A stretch of DNA of 64,000 nucleotides from Pseudoneobacillus rhizosphaerae (GTDB lineage Bacteria; Bacillota; Bacilli; Bacillales; Cytobacillaceae). This document shows, in pieces, positions 48,982 to 58,327 of this stretch; within the stretch, counting starts at the first letter, position 1, and each line of letters starts with the position of its first letter. Both the position numbers and the translations under genes were made by a program. The notes beneath the pieces are model-generated. The model worked only from the letters and a program-made list of their open reading frames with translations, searched no databases and had not been told where the DNA came from. The stretch is from assembly GCF_917563885.1 (NCBI RefSeq), contig NZ_CAKJTG010000013.1, positions 45,009 to 109,008 on the forward strand, given 5' to 3'.

Positions 48982-48998
48982 AAGTGGTCAGACCACTT
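48982..48998. promoter_or_regulatory. Candidate GntR operator upstream of accDA
   Basis: Palindrome AAGTGGTCAGACCACTT, sharing the 13-base core GTGGTCAGACCAC with the site before the malic enzyme gene. TGGTCNGACCA-type palindromes are typical of FadR-subfamily GntR proteins. On the minus strand it is followed by TTTTTT, so it might also act as a short terminator of the regulator operon. Confidence 0.7.
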
Positions 48999-49090
48999 AT
49001 CGTTTTTTAATACCCAGCGGCATGCATGGGCAATTTGCTTGTCCTAATACTATAGAACAATTTATTTACGAATTGTGTTTGAATCTGTCG

Positions 49091-49714
49091 TTAGTCAAAC
49101 GACAAATTTCGCAGTGTCTTGTATATGAGAAGTGCGCTTTTTTCGTTTCGACTTACTATAGCATCAATCAGTTCAGTATACAGGCTTTTATTTTTCATTT
49201 CCTGTTTAATTTCTAATGCTTTAACATAATCATTCAATATTTGCCAAATTCGCATGACTAAGTGGTTGTCCGATAATAATGCTATTTCATAAAAAATTTG
49301 CTCATCATTCACCCTTTGAAATTGAAGCAAAGCTCTAAGCTTAGTGAAATGAGAATCATTACATCTTTTTATGACTAGCCTTATACAATCCATCTCAATA
49401 CTATGTCTTGTCTCCAATACATCTTTAATGGCTTTTTGATCTTGCAGAACAAAAGTACCTAGAAGCTGGACTAATTGATTCCCATGAAAGTCGCGGATAA
49501 ATGTACCTTCACCACGTCTGGTTTCAATTAATCCAAGGAGCTCTAACGCTCTTAATGCCTCCCGAACAGAGGAACGCCCAACGTTAAGGCGCTCCGAAAG
49601 TTCACGTTCAGAAGGTATTTTATCTCCAGGTTTTAATGCTTCTTTTGATATTATCAGTCTTAGTTGCTTCACAATCTCTATATAGACTTTAGATTCATTT
49701 TGTGAGGGTTGCAC
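49091..49714 (-). CDS. GntR-family (FadR subfamily) transcriptional regulator
   Basis: A 207-residue regulator. The N-terminal winged helix-turn-helix has ALKPGDKIPSERELSERLNVGRSSVREALRALELLGLIETRRGEGTFI in pattern (about residues 26-72); the C-terminal helical FCD ligand domain starts near 85 (VLETRHSIEMDCIRL). GTG start at 49714, inside the spacer after the malic enzyme stop (9 bp), with a weak GAGTGA site. Its position between the malic enzyme gene and accD, each with the same palindrome upstream, makes those the likely targets. Ligand unknown. Confidence 0.88.
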   Translation of the reverse strand: MQPSQNESKVYIEIVKQLRLIISKEALKPGDKIPSERELSERLNVGRSSVREALRALELLGLIETRRGEGTFIRDFHGNQLVQLLGTFVLQDQKAIKDVLETRHSIEMDCIRLVIKRCNDSHFTKLRALLQFQRVNDEQIFYEIALLSDNHLVMRIWQILNDYVKALEIKQEMKNKSLYTELIDAIVSRNEKSALLIYKTLRNLSFD

Positions 49715-49723
49715 TATTATTTA

Positions 49724-50962
49724 TCACTCACTTTTTCCAATAGTCGCAAGTCTGCTTGTTTTTTCTTTAATTTCTTCAGGGTCAACTTTAATACGAGCAA
49801 CACCTGTATCCATAGCCGCTCTAGCAACTGCTGCAGCTACTTCTGGTGCTACACGAGAATCGAATGGTCCTGGAATTACGTAATCCGCATTTAGCTCATT
49901 TTCATCGATTAGACTTGCAATCGCCTCAACTGCTGCAACCTTCATAGCTTCATTTATATGTGTTGCACGTACATCGAGTGCACCACGGAAGATACCAGGA
50001 AATGCTAACACATTGTTTACTTGGTTGGGGAAGTCTGAACGACCAGTCCCAATTACTTTTGCCCCTGCGGCTTTTGCAACTTCAGGCATAATTTCAGGTA
50101 CTGGATTTGCCATAGCAAAAATAATCGAATCGCTATTCATTGATTCCACCATTTCTTTTGTTAGTGCACCAGCAACTGAAACTCCAATAAATACATCTGC
50201 ACCTTTAATAACATCTTCAAGACTGCCTTTTAAATTTTCGCGGTTTGTGAATTTTGCTACTTCATCCTTAATAGTATTCATTCCATTAGGACGTCCCTCA
50301 TAAATAGCACCTTTTGTATCGCACATAATAATATCTCTTACACCAAAGCTATAAAGAAGTTTAATAATCGCAATTCCAGCAGCACCTGCACCGTTTGCTA
50401 CGACCTTTATTTCATTAACTTTTTTACCAACAATTTTTAATGCATTAACAAGCCCAGCTACCGTTACAATCGCAGTTCCATGTTGATCATCATGGAAAAT
50501 AGGAATATTAGTTTCTCTTTTTAAACGCTCTTCAATTTCAAAACAATTCGGGGCAGCGATATCTTCAAGGTTTACTCCACCAAATGTTGGCTCAAGTAAT
50601 TTTACTGTTTCAACAATTTTATCAATATCAGTAGTTGCCAAACAAATAGGGAAAGCATCTACGCCTGCAAAGCTTTTAAATAGAACTGCTTTTCCTTCCA
50701 TTACAGGAAGTGCTGCTTCAGGACCAATATTACCTAATCCAAGTACCGCTGTTCCATCGGATACAATTGCTACCATATTCCCCTTCATTGTATAGTCATA
50801 TACTGTTTCAGGCTTATCATAGATTTCCTTACAAGGTTCTGCTACACCAGGGGAATAAGCAAGACTTAAATCTTTTGCATCTCTAACTGGGACCTTTGAT
50901 ACCGTTTCTAATTTACCTTTACTCACTCTATGCATATGTAATGCTTCTTCACGTAAACTCAT
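49724..50962 (-). CDS. ytsJ: Malic enzyme
   Basis: A 412-residue short-type malic enzyme that decarboxylates malate to pyruvate, matching B. subtilis YtsJ. YSPGVAEPCKEIYDKPE, the Lys/Asp region MEGKAVLFKSFAGVDAFPICL, IFHDDQHGTAIV (metal) and the Rossmann motif VVANGAGAAGIAIIKLL are visible. Cofactor: YtsJ prefers NADP; this cannot be settled by eye. ATG after GGGAGTG. It is followed 9 bp later by the GntR regulator. Confidence 0.94.
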   Translation of the reverse strand: MSLREEALHMHRVSKGKLETVSKVPVRDAKDLSLAYSPGVAEPCKEIYDKPETVYDYTMKGNMVAIVSDGTAVLGLGNIGPEAALPVMEGKAVLFKSFAGVDAFPICLATTDIDKIVETVKLLEPTFGGVNLEDIAAPNCFEIEERLKRETNIPIFHDDQHGTAIVTVAGLVNALKIVGKKVNEIKVVANGAGAAGIAIIKLLYSFGVRDIIMCDTKGAIYEGRPNGMNTIKDEVAKFTNRENLKGSLEDVIKGADVFIGVSVAGALTKEMVESMNSDSIIFAMANPVPEIMPEVAKAAGAKVIGTGRSDFPNQVNNVLAFPGIFRGALDVRATHINEAMKVAAVEAIASLIDENELNADYVIPGPFDSRVAPEVAAAVARAAMDTGVARIKVDPEEIKEKTSRLATIGKSE

Positions 50963-50996
50963 CTGAATTCACTCCCTATATTTATCAAAAGAAGTT

Positions 50997-51030
50997 AAAA
51001 AGGCCTTTATCATAAAAGGTATTTTTTTCT
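50997..51030 (-). terminator. Hairpin in the ytsJ leader
   Basis: Transcript sequence ACCTTTTATGATAAAGGCCTTTTT forms a short CCTTT/AAAGG stem followed by CCTTTTT. Located after the operator and before ytsJ; either an attenuator or a weak terminator for dnaE read-through. Confidence 0.4.
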
Positions 51031-51039
51031 TAAATATCA

Positions 51040-51052
51040 GTGGTCAGACCAC
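51040..51052. promoter_or_regulatory. Candidate GntR operator of ytsJ
   Basis: Perfect palindrome GTGGTCAGACCAC located 16 bp past the -10 of the ytsJ promoter, a position suited to repression. The same 13 bases recur before accD (48984-48996). Confidence 0.78.
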
Positions 51053-51068
51053 AAATAATCACTCTATC

Positions 51069-51096
51069 AATATAACATAACTGTACAGCTTGTAAA
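51069..51096 (-). promoter_or_regulatory. Sigma-A promoter of ytsJ
   Basis: TTTACA (51091-51096), 16-bp spacer, TATATT (51069-51074), between dnaE and ytsJ, directly upstream of the operator. Confidence 0.6.
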
Positions 51097-51098
51097 GA

Positions 51099-54000
51099 CT
51101 ATTCCTTAAGGATTACGTTTTCAGAACCAAGAAATTTGCTTAATTGTTCCAATAATAATCTAGAGGGTTTTATGTGATATCGTTCCTCTAGTAGGACTGT
51201 CTTTTTTGACCCTTCATAAAAAAGAACGATACTAGTTCGGCCATGATATTTACTTAATAGTTCTTTTAAATTTTGAAGCTGTTTAGCTGATTGTTTTTCT
51301 TTTTCAAGCTTTAAGTAAAGAACTGATGTTGGCTTCTTATTTTTTTCAATCCATTCATGTATTTCTATTCCATTTTGGATGATTAATTGTTTTGAGTCCA
51401 AACGTTGTTCAACCTTACAATCCACGACAAGCATATTTCCTTGTTTCAAAAGAGACATAATCTTGTTATATACAGTCGGAAAAACCACTGATTCTATTTC
51501 GCCACTTGAATCAGTGACTGTTAAGAAGGCCATTGCTTCGCCTTTTTTAGTGCGGATTTTCTTCACACTGGTAATATAAATTCCAACAGTTACGTTTCTA
51601 CTGTCTTCCTTTAAACTCGAAAGCTGAACAGCTCCTGCCGCTAAAAGCTCCTTTTCATAAATGGAAACAGGATGATCAGAAAGATATATACCTAAAACTT
51701 CTTTCTCTAAATTTAGCTTATCTTCAATAGATAGGTTTTCTATCTCAACATATTTAGGTTTCAAAAAAAACTCTGCTTCTGAAAAGAAATCAATTTGATT
51801 ACTATCATCTGGATTCACAAGCAAAGAATGCTCAATAGCAACATCAAGACTAGCTAGATATGTAGCGCGGTCATGTCCAAACTCATCAAAACAACCAGAA
51901 TGCACAAGCAATTCAAGTGATTTTCGATTTACAATTTTTGTAGAAACCCTCATACAAAAATCAAATAAATCATCAAAATGTTTTATTTTTCTTTTATGAA
52001 AAATCTCTTTAAGTGCTACAGCACCAATCCCTTTTATCGCAGATAGACTGTACCGAATCGCACCATTTTCAACATGAAAGGAGTAACCACTTTTGTTGAT
52101 TGAAGGTGCGAGCACTTTATAATTCATTTGCTTCAATTCTCGAATATATTGTGCAATCCTTGTTTCATTACCTATCGCTGAGGTAAGCAATGCCGTCATA
52201 AAAAATAATGGGTAATTCGCTTTTAAATAAGCAAGCTGATAAGAGATTAAACTGTATGCTACCGCATGACTGCGGTTAAAGCCATAATTAGCAAACCGAA
52301 CAATTAAATCATAAATATCATTTGCTACTTCAAGTGAATAGCCATTTTTAGACGACCCCTCGACAAAATGGGATCTTTCTTTGTCCAATACCTCTTTATT
52401 TTTTTTGCTGACAGCTCGTCTCAATAGGTCAGCTTCCCCAAGAGTAAACCCAGCCATTTTCGAGGCAATCTGAATAATTTGTTCCTGATAAACAATAACT
52501 CCATAGGTTTTATTAAGAATTTTTTCAAGATCCGGATGTGGAAATTGAATGGGCACAATTCCATGCTTTCGATCGATAAACAATGGAATATTTTCCATTG
52601 GACCTGGGCGATATAAAGCATTAACGGCGACAATGTCCTCGAATGTAGACGGTTTTAATTTCATCAATACTTTACGCATACCTTCTGACTCTAACTGAAA
52701 AACCCCTGTAGTTTCCCCGTTTGAAAGAAGCTCAAATGTAAGCTGATCATCTAAAGGAATCAATCTGATATCTACTTTTCTGCCAGTCCCTTTTTCGATA
52801 TTTTTAAGAATTGATTCGATTAAAGTAAGATTTCTTAATCCGAGGAAATCCATTTTTAATAGACCAACATCCTCTAAGTATTCCATTGAATATTGGGTTA
52901 AGAATACATTTTGATGTCCAGTCTGAATTGGAACTACATTGACAAGTGGTTCCTCACTTATGACAACTCCAGCTGCATGAGTTGATGTATGTCTTGGTAA
53001 ACCTTCTAGCTTTAAAGCGGTGTTGAATAGCTTCTCATGTAAAGGACTTTCATCAACAAATTTACGCAAGCCTTCTGATTGTTGATAGGCAGATAATAAG
53101 CTAATACCTAAATGGGAGGGAACTTGTTTAGAGAGATAGTCTAATTCCTTCGTGTTTAAACCAAAGGCTCTTCCGACGTCTCTTAAGGCAGCTTTAGCTG
53201 CCAATGTTCCAAAAGTAATAATTTGAGCAACATGTAACTCACCATACTTTTCTGCTACATAACGAATGACTTCATCTCTCGAGTGATCTGGAAAATCGAT
53301 GTCGATATCTGGCATTGAAATTCTCTCAGGATTCAGAAATCGTTCAAACAGCAGCTCATGCTCTATTGGGTCAACATCAGTAATTTGTAACACATAAGCA
53401 ACCAATGATCCAGCCGCTGAGCCCCTACCTGGTCCAGTTAGAATATGATGTTCCCTGGCAAATCTCATAAAGTCCCAAACAATTAAAAAATAATCACTAA
53501 ATTTCATTTTATTAATGATTTGTAATTCATAATTTAATCGATCACGGTAAATTTGTGAGGGACTAGTTCCAAAGCGTTCTTTCAGTCCTTTTAAACAAAT
53601 TTCTTCAAGTAGGCTATTAGCTGTATGATTTTCTCCTGTAGGAAACTTAGGTAAGCGTTTTCGGTTTAGCTCTAGAGTAATGTTACATTCGGAAGCAATT
53701 CGAAACGTGTTTTCTAAGCTAGAAGGATATTCCGATAATAACTCTACCATTTCCTTAGCAGTTTTAAAGTAATATTGGTCACTCTCCAGCTTCTCAATAT
53801 GATCATCGGAGAGTTTGTCCCCATTTTTAATAGCTAACATGCATTCATGTGCAAGGGCATCTTCCTGCTTCAGATAAAAAACTTGATTTGTCGCAACTAA
53901 TTCCGTTTTAGTTAAAGCGGCTAATTCTATTAACTGTCTTTGGATGGCGGCTTCTTTTGGTGAAAGGTGATTCTGTAAAGATAAATAAAAATTCGATTGG

Positions 54001-54461
54001 CCAAAAATCTTTTTGTATTTCTCTATTATCTCTTTTGCCAGGTCCAGATCGTTATTTAATAAATGGCCCTCTACCTCTCCTTCTAAACCTGGTGTAATCA
54101 CAAAGAGACCTTGTTGATAATGCTTTAACCATTTCAACGGAATCCCAGCCTGCGACTTCGTTTTTATTACACTCGTGATTTTCAACAGATTTTGAAATCC
54201 TTGTTGATCTTTTGCAAGGAAAACTAATGGGAAGCTTTCCTCTTTCTCATTTAATATATCTGCCGTTAAGCCTAATATAGGTTTTATTCCATGCTTTAAG
54301 CATTCTTTATAAAAAGGTATAGCTCCATACATGACGTTCCGATCCGTTAACGCTAGTGCTTTAAAGCCTTTCACTTTCGCGTCCTGGATAAGCTCTTCTA
54401 TTTGTATAGTACTGTTTAATAAGCTATATGCACTATATACATGAAGGTGAATAAAGGACAT
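51099..54461 (-). CDS. dnaE: DNA polymerase III alpha subunit DnaE
   Basis: A 1120-residue C-family polymerase, the one that extends RNA primers in Bacillus before PolC takes over. The N-terminal PHP domain (FIHLHVYSAYSLLNSTIQ) precedes the palm with GPGRGSAAGSLVAYVL and catalytic PDIDIDFPDHSRDEVI. The fingers carry GVIVYQEQIIQIASKMAG and NYGFNRSHAVAYSLISYQ. An OB domain with VGIYITSVKKIRTKKGEAMAF lies near 990. No exonuclease domain is inserted. I chose ATG 54461 behind AAGGGTG; the longer frame to 54479 has none. Confidence 0.97.
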   Translation of the reverse strand: MSFIHLHVYSAYSLLNSTIQIEELIQDAKVKGFKALALTDRNVMYGAIPFYKECLKHGIKPILGLTADILNEKEESFPLVFLAKDQQGFQNLLKITSVIKTKSQAGIPLKWLKHYQQGLFVITPGLEGEVEGHLLNNDLDLAKEIIEKYKKIFGQSNFYLSLQNHLSPKEAAIQRQLIELAALTKTELVATNQVFYLKQEDALAHECMLAIKNGDKLSDDHIEKLESDQYYFKTAKEMVELLSEYPSSLENTFRIASECNITLELNRKRLPKFPTGENHTANSLLEEICLKGLKERFGTSPSQIYRDRLNYELQIINKMKFSDYFLIVWDFMRFAREHHILTGPGRGSAAGSLVAYVLQITDVDPIEHELLFERFLNPERISMPDIDIDFPDHSRDEVIRYVAEKYGELHVAQIITFGTLAAKAALRDVGRAFGLNTKELDYLSKQVPSHLGISLLSAYQQSEGLRKFVDESPLHEKLFNTALKLEGLPRHTSTHAAGVVISEEPLVNVVPIQTGHQNVFLTQYSMEYLEDVGLLKMDFLGLRNLTLIESILKNIEKGTGRKVDIRLIPLDDQLTFELLSNGETTGVFQLESEGMRKVLMKLKPSTFEDIVAVNALYRPGPMENIPLFIDRKHGIVPIQFPHPDLEKILNKTYGVIVYQEQIIQIASKMAGFTLGEADLLRRAVSKKNKEVLDKERSHFVEGSSKNGYSLEVANDIYDLIVRFANYGFNRSHAVAYSLISYQLAYLKANYPLFFMTALLTSAIGNETRIAQYIRELKQMNYKVLAPSINKSGYSFHVENGAIRYSLSAIKGIGAVALKEIFHKRKIKHFDDLFDFCMRVSTKIVNRKSLELLVHSGCFDEFGHDRATYLASLDVAIEHSLLVNPDDSNQIDFFSEAEFFLKPKYVEIENLSIEDKLNLEKEVLGIYLSDHPVSIYEKELLAAGAVQLSSLKEDSRNVTVGIYITSVKKIRTKKGEAMAFLTVTDSSGEIESVVFPTVYNKIMSLLKQGNMLVVDCKVEQRLDSKQLIIQNGIEIHEWIEKNKKPTSVLYLKLEKEKQSAKQLQNLKELLSKYHGRTSIVLFYEGSKKTVLLEERYHIKPSRLLLEQLSKFLGSENVILKE

Positions 54462-54565
54462 TTCAATCACACCCTTCAAAGTTATTCCTTCTCTATTATA
54501 GGGCCAAATTGTAAAAAAAGAAAATATGTTCCCCTTTAAAAAAGTGAATGTTTTTTGCTCTTAAA

Positions 54566-54593
54566 TCATAATCCTACCGATTTTTCATAAGAT
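54566..54593 (+). promoter_or_regulatory. Candidate sigma-E promoter of ytrHI
   Basis: TCATAAT (-35 like, 54566-54572) and CATAAGAT (-10 like, 54586-54593) separated by 13 bp, close to the sigma-E pattern. B. subtilis ytrHI belongs to the mother-cell sporulation programme. Imperfect match. Confidence 0.45.
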
Positions 54594-54628
54594 GAAGTAA
54601 TGCTATATATAGGACAGGTGGTAATGTT

Positions 54629-54967
54629 ATGAAAGATATTGGCTTCTTTCCCAATCTAATTGAAGGTTATTTTCTCGCACTAGGTGTCATATTAGGAGGC
54701 TCGCTGCTAGGTGGATTAGCCGCCTTTTTAACTGGACAACCTCCGCTAACTGCTATTTATCGATATTCAACTGATTTACGAATATGGGCGATTATCGCAG
54801 CTATTGGCGGGACCTTTGATACTGTTTATAGCTTTGAAAAGGGATTCCTTGAGGGAGGCACAAAGGATATCTTCAAGCAATTTTTATTAATTTTATCTGC
54901 TTTAGGTGGAGCACAAACAGGAGCAAAATTGATTTTTTGGCTAACACAGGAGCAGACGACCATATGA
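54629..54967 (+). CDS. ytrH: Sporulation membrane protein YtrH
   Basis: A 112-residue protein with helices near 12-34, 50-66 and 80-100, and the YtrH motif LGVILGGSLLGGLAAFLTG plus WAIIAAIGGTFDTVYSFEKG. Needed for efficient sporulation in B. subtilis; mechanism unknown. ATG after GGTGG. It overlaps ytrI by 4 bp (ATGA). Confidence 0.92.
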   Translation: MKDIGFFPNLIEGYFLALGVILGGSLLGGLAAFLTGQPPLTAIYRYSTDLRIWAIIAAIGGTFDTVYSFEKGFLEGGTKDIFKQFLLILSALGGAQTGAKLIFWLTQEQTTI

Positions 54968-55473
54968 AAATTCCACCTATACATTTATGGATGCAGTGGC
55001 GCCGTTTTTTTACCGGAATGGCAATAGGTGGGGCCATTAGCTGGGCTCTATTTGTCTTTATTTATGGAACATTACAAGAAAAACAATCAAAACTTATCCA
55101 TGCTCAGCAAGAGTCTATTAAGGAACTAAAAGAAGAAAAGAAGATTTGGCAGGCAGAGTTCCAAGCTTTAAATAAAAAAAGCCAAGAAAAAATGACCGTG
55201 CAGGATATTAAGGTCAAAATCAATCCGAAAAGTGCGCTAAAATTTAACCTAGATGGATTAAGCATTTACGAGGTGGAGGAAAGTATAAAAGGAGACTTAA
55301 GTATAATCGTTGCAAAGGACTTAGAGACTGTTTTTAAAAGCCGCGACCTGTTGAAGCGTGTTATTGAGAATAAAGTCGTGAAAATCAATAGTAAACGCTA
55401 TCGATTTGAATTGAAGGAAATATATATTTATACGACTTTGAATGTACAATTAAATATTCATTTAGCAAATTAA
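54964..55473 (+). CDS. ytrI: Sporulation membrane protein YtrI
   Basis: A 169-residue protein with one N-terminal helix (about 15-37, FFTGMAIGGAISWALFVFIY), a coiled coil (about 45-75, ESIKELKEEKKIWQAEFQALNKK) and a C-terminal globular part. Partner of ytrH in the mother-cell programme. I chose ATG 54964, which overlaps the ytrH stop; the frame upstream of it is the ytrH end read out of phase. Confidence 0.88.
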   Translation: MKIPPIHLWMQWRRFFTGMAIGGAISWALFVFIYGTLQEKQSKLIHAQQESIKELKEEKKIWQAEFQALNKKSQEKMTVQDIKVKINPKSALKFNLDGLSIYEVEESIKGDLSIIVAKDLETVFKSRDLLKRVIENKVVKINSKRYRFELKEIYIYTTLNVQLNIHLAN

Positions 55474-55500
55474 AAGAGAAGGCATTGGGCCTTCTCTTTT
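55472..55500. terminator. Bidirectional terminator of ytrHI and nrnA
   Basis: Stem AAAAGAGAAGGC/GCCTTCTCTTTT with a 5-base loop. Confidence 0.9.
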
Positions 55501-55504
55501 CTTG

Positions 55505-56437
55505 TTATGAGCATGCCTCATCGAGCTCTTTTATTACCTTTTCAGCTTCATCCCAATGATAGATAGATGCCCCTGCTGCTAAAGGATGGCCGCCACCATT
55601 ATAGTTTCTTGCGATACCATTAATAACCGGACCTTTTGAACGCAGGCGCACTCGAATTTGATCATCCTCTTCAATAAAGAAAACCCAGGCCTTTATTCCT
55701 TTTACATTTCCTAACGTTCCGACCAGTAAAGATGCTTCAGAAGGTACAACCTCAAACTTACTCAATATTTCTTTGGAGAGGACAACTTTGGCAACACCAT
55801 TTGAGCGCATCTCGAAGTTTTGTAGAATATATCCATTTAACTGTATGACATTATTGTCAAGCTCATACATTTTGTCAAATAACTCCGTTCTCGAAAAATG
55901 GTAATGAATAAGTTCACCAGCATACATGAATGTTTTTTCTGAAGTACTTGGAAATAAAAATCTGCCTGTATCTCCAACAATTCCAGCAAACAGTAAGCGA
56001 GCTGCTTCATCAGACATTTTCAGACCCTTATCTTTCCCAAATAAATAGAATTCGTAGATCATCTCACTAACAGAGCTGGCTGTTGTATCAACCCATAATA
56101 AGTCGCCATATGGATCTTCGTTTGGATGATGATCAATTTTAATAAGCTTTTTACCAAGCTTATATCTAGAATCACAAATTCTTTCAGCATTTGCCGTATC
56201 ACATACAATAATTAATGCTTCTTGAAAAACCTCATCTACTACATCATCTAATCGACTCATGTAATGTAAAGATGGATCCTCCTTACCAACCGCAAAAATA
56301 TTTTTATTCGGATAAGAGGTTTTCAATATCTCTACTAGCCCGCATTGCGAACCATAGGCGTCTGGATCAGGTCTAACGTGACGGTGTACGATAATCGTTT
56401 CATATTGTTGGATGGTTTCTAATATTTGCTCCTTCAT
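55505..56437 (-). CDS. nrnA: Bifunctional oligoribonuclease/pAp phosphatase NrnA
   Basis: A 310-residue DHH/DHHA1 phosphoesterase (B. subtilis YtqI). It degrades short RNA and hydrolyses 3'-phosphoadenosine 5'-phosphate. Motifs: VHRHVRPDPDAYGSQ (metal-binding His and Asp), VCDTAN, LIKIDHHPNEDPYG (the DHH), and GGGHPLAAGA in the DHHA1 domain. ATG after AAAGGAG. All active-site residues I can check are present. Confidence 0.95.
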   Translation of the reverse strand: MKEQILETIQQYETIIVHRHVRPDPDAYGSQCGLVEILKTSYPNKNIFAVGKEDPSLHYMSRLDDVVDEVFQEALIIVCDTANAERICDSRYKLGKKLIKIDHHPNEDPYGDLLWVDTTASSVSEMIYEFYLFGKDKGLKMSDEAARLLFAGIVGDTGRFLFPSTSEKTFMYAGELIHYHFSRTELFDKMYELDNNVIQLNGYILQNFEMRSNGVAKVVLSKEILSKFEVVPSEASLLVGTLGNVKGIKAWVFFIEEDDQIRVRLRSKGPVINGIARNYNGGGHPLAAGASIYHWDEAEKVIKELDEACS

Positions 56438-56543
56438 TTCATTCTCCTTTAATTAAAAGATTCTTTACTACATGTAGCAATTCCACTAAAATACCGTTAA
56501 AATAAAATAGATTGTCGATTTTTGAAAGTGGAGGACTTGCTTT

Positions 56544-56846
56544 ATGCCAATTTTTGTTCTATGTATTGTCATTTCATTCTCATTTTATATTTTTTATAAA
56601 ATCAAATTTGTTAGAAGTAATTTACCCATTGAAAAAAAATGGATTTCAGCTAAATCTAGTATGGCTCTAGGATTATTTGTTAGTCTATTTGGAATCAACC
56701 AACTATTTCTCTTTCAATCAACCGTTACCTATATAGTAGCAGCCATTTTTATTCTAATAGGTGGCTTGAGTATTTGGTCTGGTTGGAAATCCTACAGATA
56801 TTTTCTACCACTTGCGATTAAAGAAGCTGAACAATTCCAAAAATAA
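56544..56846 (+). CDS. ytpI: YtpI family membrane protein
   Basis: A 100-residue protein with three helices (about 2-18, 38-55, 60-80) ending YFLPLAIKEAEQFQK, the YtpI type. Function unknown. ATG after GGAGGA. It lies between nrnA and ytoI, as in B. subtilis. Confidence 0.85.
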   Translation: MPIFVLCIVISFSFYIFYKIKFVRSNLPIEKKWISAKSSMALGLFVSLFGINQLFLFQSTVTYIVAAIFILIGGLSIWSGWKSYRYFLPLAIKEAEQFQK

Positions 56847-56853
56847 AAACCTG

Positions 56854-56882
56854 AAAGCTGTTTCTATAATAGAAACAGCTTT
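56854..56882. terminator. Bidirectional terminator of ytpI and ytoI
   Basis: Perfect 12-base stem AAAGCTGTTTCT/AGAAACAGCTTT with a 5-base loop. Confidence 0.9.
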
Positions 56883-56900
56883 ATTTTTCAACCTTTACAA

Positions 56901-58220
56901 TTAACTACGATCTATTAATTGACACATCATCATGGCTTTCCCAACAAGTGTTCCCTCATTAAATACTTCTACGTCAACTTTACCAAACTTTCTACCCACT
57001 TCCAATACTTTTGGGTATATCTCTAACATACTGTCAATTTGTACAGGTTTAATAAAGTAAATAGTCATATTTTCAACGACCAAATCACCTTTTTTATACG
57101 TTCGTAGCACCCGATTTGCTGCCTCAGTCACAATTGTCGTAAAAACTCCATATGAGATGGTACCAAGATGGTTGGTCATTTGTGGCGTTACTCCACACTG
57201 ATAGATTTCTTCGCCTTTGTTTTTTCCATTCGTTAAAACTAATTGGCTAGTCACGATATCATCAATGGTTTCTCCCACTTGAGGCTGACGTTGTACCATT
57301 TGCAATGCTTTTAACACGTCCTGGCGGCTAATTATTCCTTCTAAACGATTGGAATCATCGACAACAGGTAACACTTCAATCCCTTCCCACACCATCATAT
57401 GGGCTGCAGAAGCCACACTTGTTTTTCCACTAACGGTCATCGGATTTTTTGTCATAATTTTATCAATATGGGTATTCGGTTTCTGTCCAAGTATATCCTT
57501 TGAGGTAACCATTCCTTGAATCTTCCGATTATCATCGACTACTGGAAAACGACTGTGCATCGTTTCACGATTATGTTCATGCCAGACCTCAGTCGTATCA
57601 TTTACTTTTAAATAAATTGTATCATCAACTGGAGTAAGTATATCCTCCACAAGGACAATTTCCTTTTTAATAAGCTGGTCATAAATCGCCCGATTAATCA
57701 TGGTTGCGACTGTAAACGTGTCATAGCTACTTGAAATGATTGGTAGCTGTAACTCGTCAGCTAATTTCTTTACATGTTCTTCTGTATCAAAACCACCTGT
57801 AATGAGAACTGCAGCCCCAGCCTTTAGCGCTAGTTCGTGTGCATTCGTTCGGTTACCAACAATCAATAAATTTCCAGCAGCTGTATAACGCATCATTGCA
57901 TCTAACTTCATAGCACCAATGACAAATTTATTTAATGTTTTATGAAGACCTGATCTCCCCCCTACCACTTGTCCATCGATAATATTAACTATTTCTGCGT
58001 AGGTTAGCTTTTCGATATTTTCTTTTTTCTTGCGTTCAATGCGGATGGTTCCAACTCGTTCAATTGTGCTGACATAGCCTTTGTTTTCCGAATCTTTAAT
58101 GGCGCGATAAGCAGTCCCTTCACTCACGCTCATTGCCTTTGCAATTTGCCGAACGGATATTTTCTCTCCGACTGGAAGGGAATCAATATATTGTAGTATT
58201 TGTTCATGCTTTGTGGCCAT
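56901..58220 (-). CDS. ytoI: HTH-DRTGG-CBS-hotdog protein YtoI
   Basis: A 439-residue multidomain protein. A GntR-like helix-turn-helix lies at about 15-60 (KISVRQIAKAMSVSEGTAYRAIKD), a DRTGG domain at about 85-190, two CBS domains at about 195-310 (SRFPVVDDNRKIQGMVTSKD and GIEVLPVVDDSNRLEGIIS), and a thioesterase-like hotdog at about 325-435. CBS pairs usually bind adenosine nucleotides, so it may sense nucleotides and bind DNA or a thioester ligand. No established function. ATG at 58220. Confidence 0.9.
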   Translation of the reverse strand: MATKHEQILQYIDSLPVGEKISVRQIAKAMSVSEGTAYRAIKDSENKGYVSTIERVGTIRIERKKKENIEKLTYAEIVNIIDGQVVGGRSGLHKTLNKFVIGAMKLDAMMRYTAAGNLLIVGNRTNAHELALKAGAAVLITGGFDTEEHVKKLADELQLPIISSSYDTFTVATMINRAIYDQLIKKEIVLVEDILTPVDDTIYLKVNDTTEVWHEHNRETMHSRFPVVDDNRKIQGMVTSKDILGQKPNTHIDKIMTKNPMTVSGKTSVASAAHMMVWEGIEVLPVVDDSNRLEGIISRQDVLKALQMVQRQPQVGETIDDIVTSQLVLTNGKNKGEEIYQCGVTPQMTNHLGTISYGVFTTIVTEAANRVLRTYKKGDLVVENMTIYFIKPVQIDSMLEIYPKVLEVGRKFGKVDVEVFNEGTLVGKAMMMCQLIDRS

Positions 58221-58327
58221 ACGTTCACCTATTTCCGTCCTATGATAGGATTATGATAACTTTATTATAAAGTGAAGGTATGACGGATTCAATGTAATTC
58301 AACCTACAACCCGTTTATTTCCATTGA

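Noticed and set aside
51099..54461. Second replicative polymerase (PolC) or a proofreading DnaE
   Set aside because: No exonuclease insertion in the PHP region; domain order is that of DnaE.
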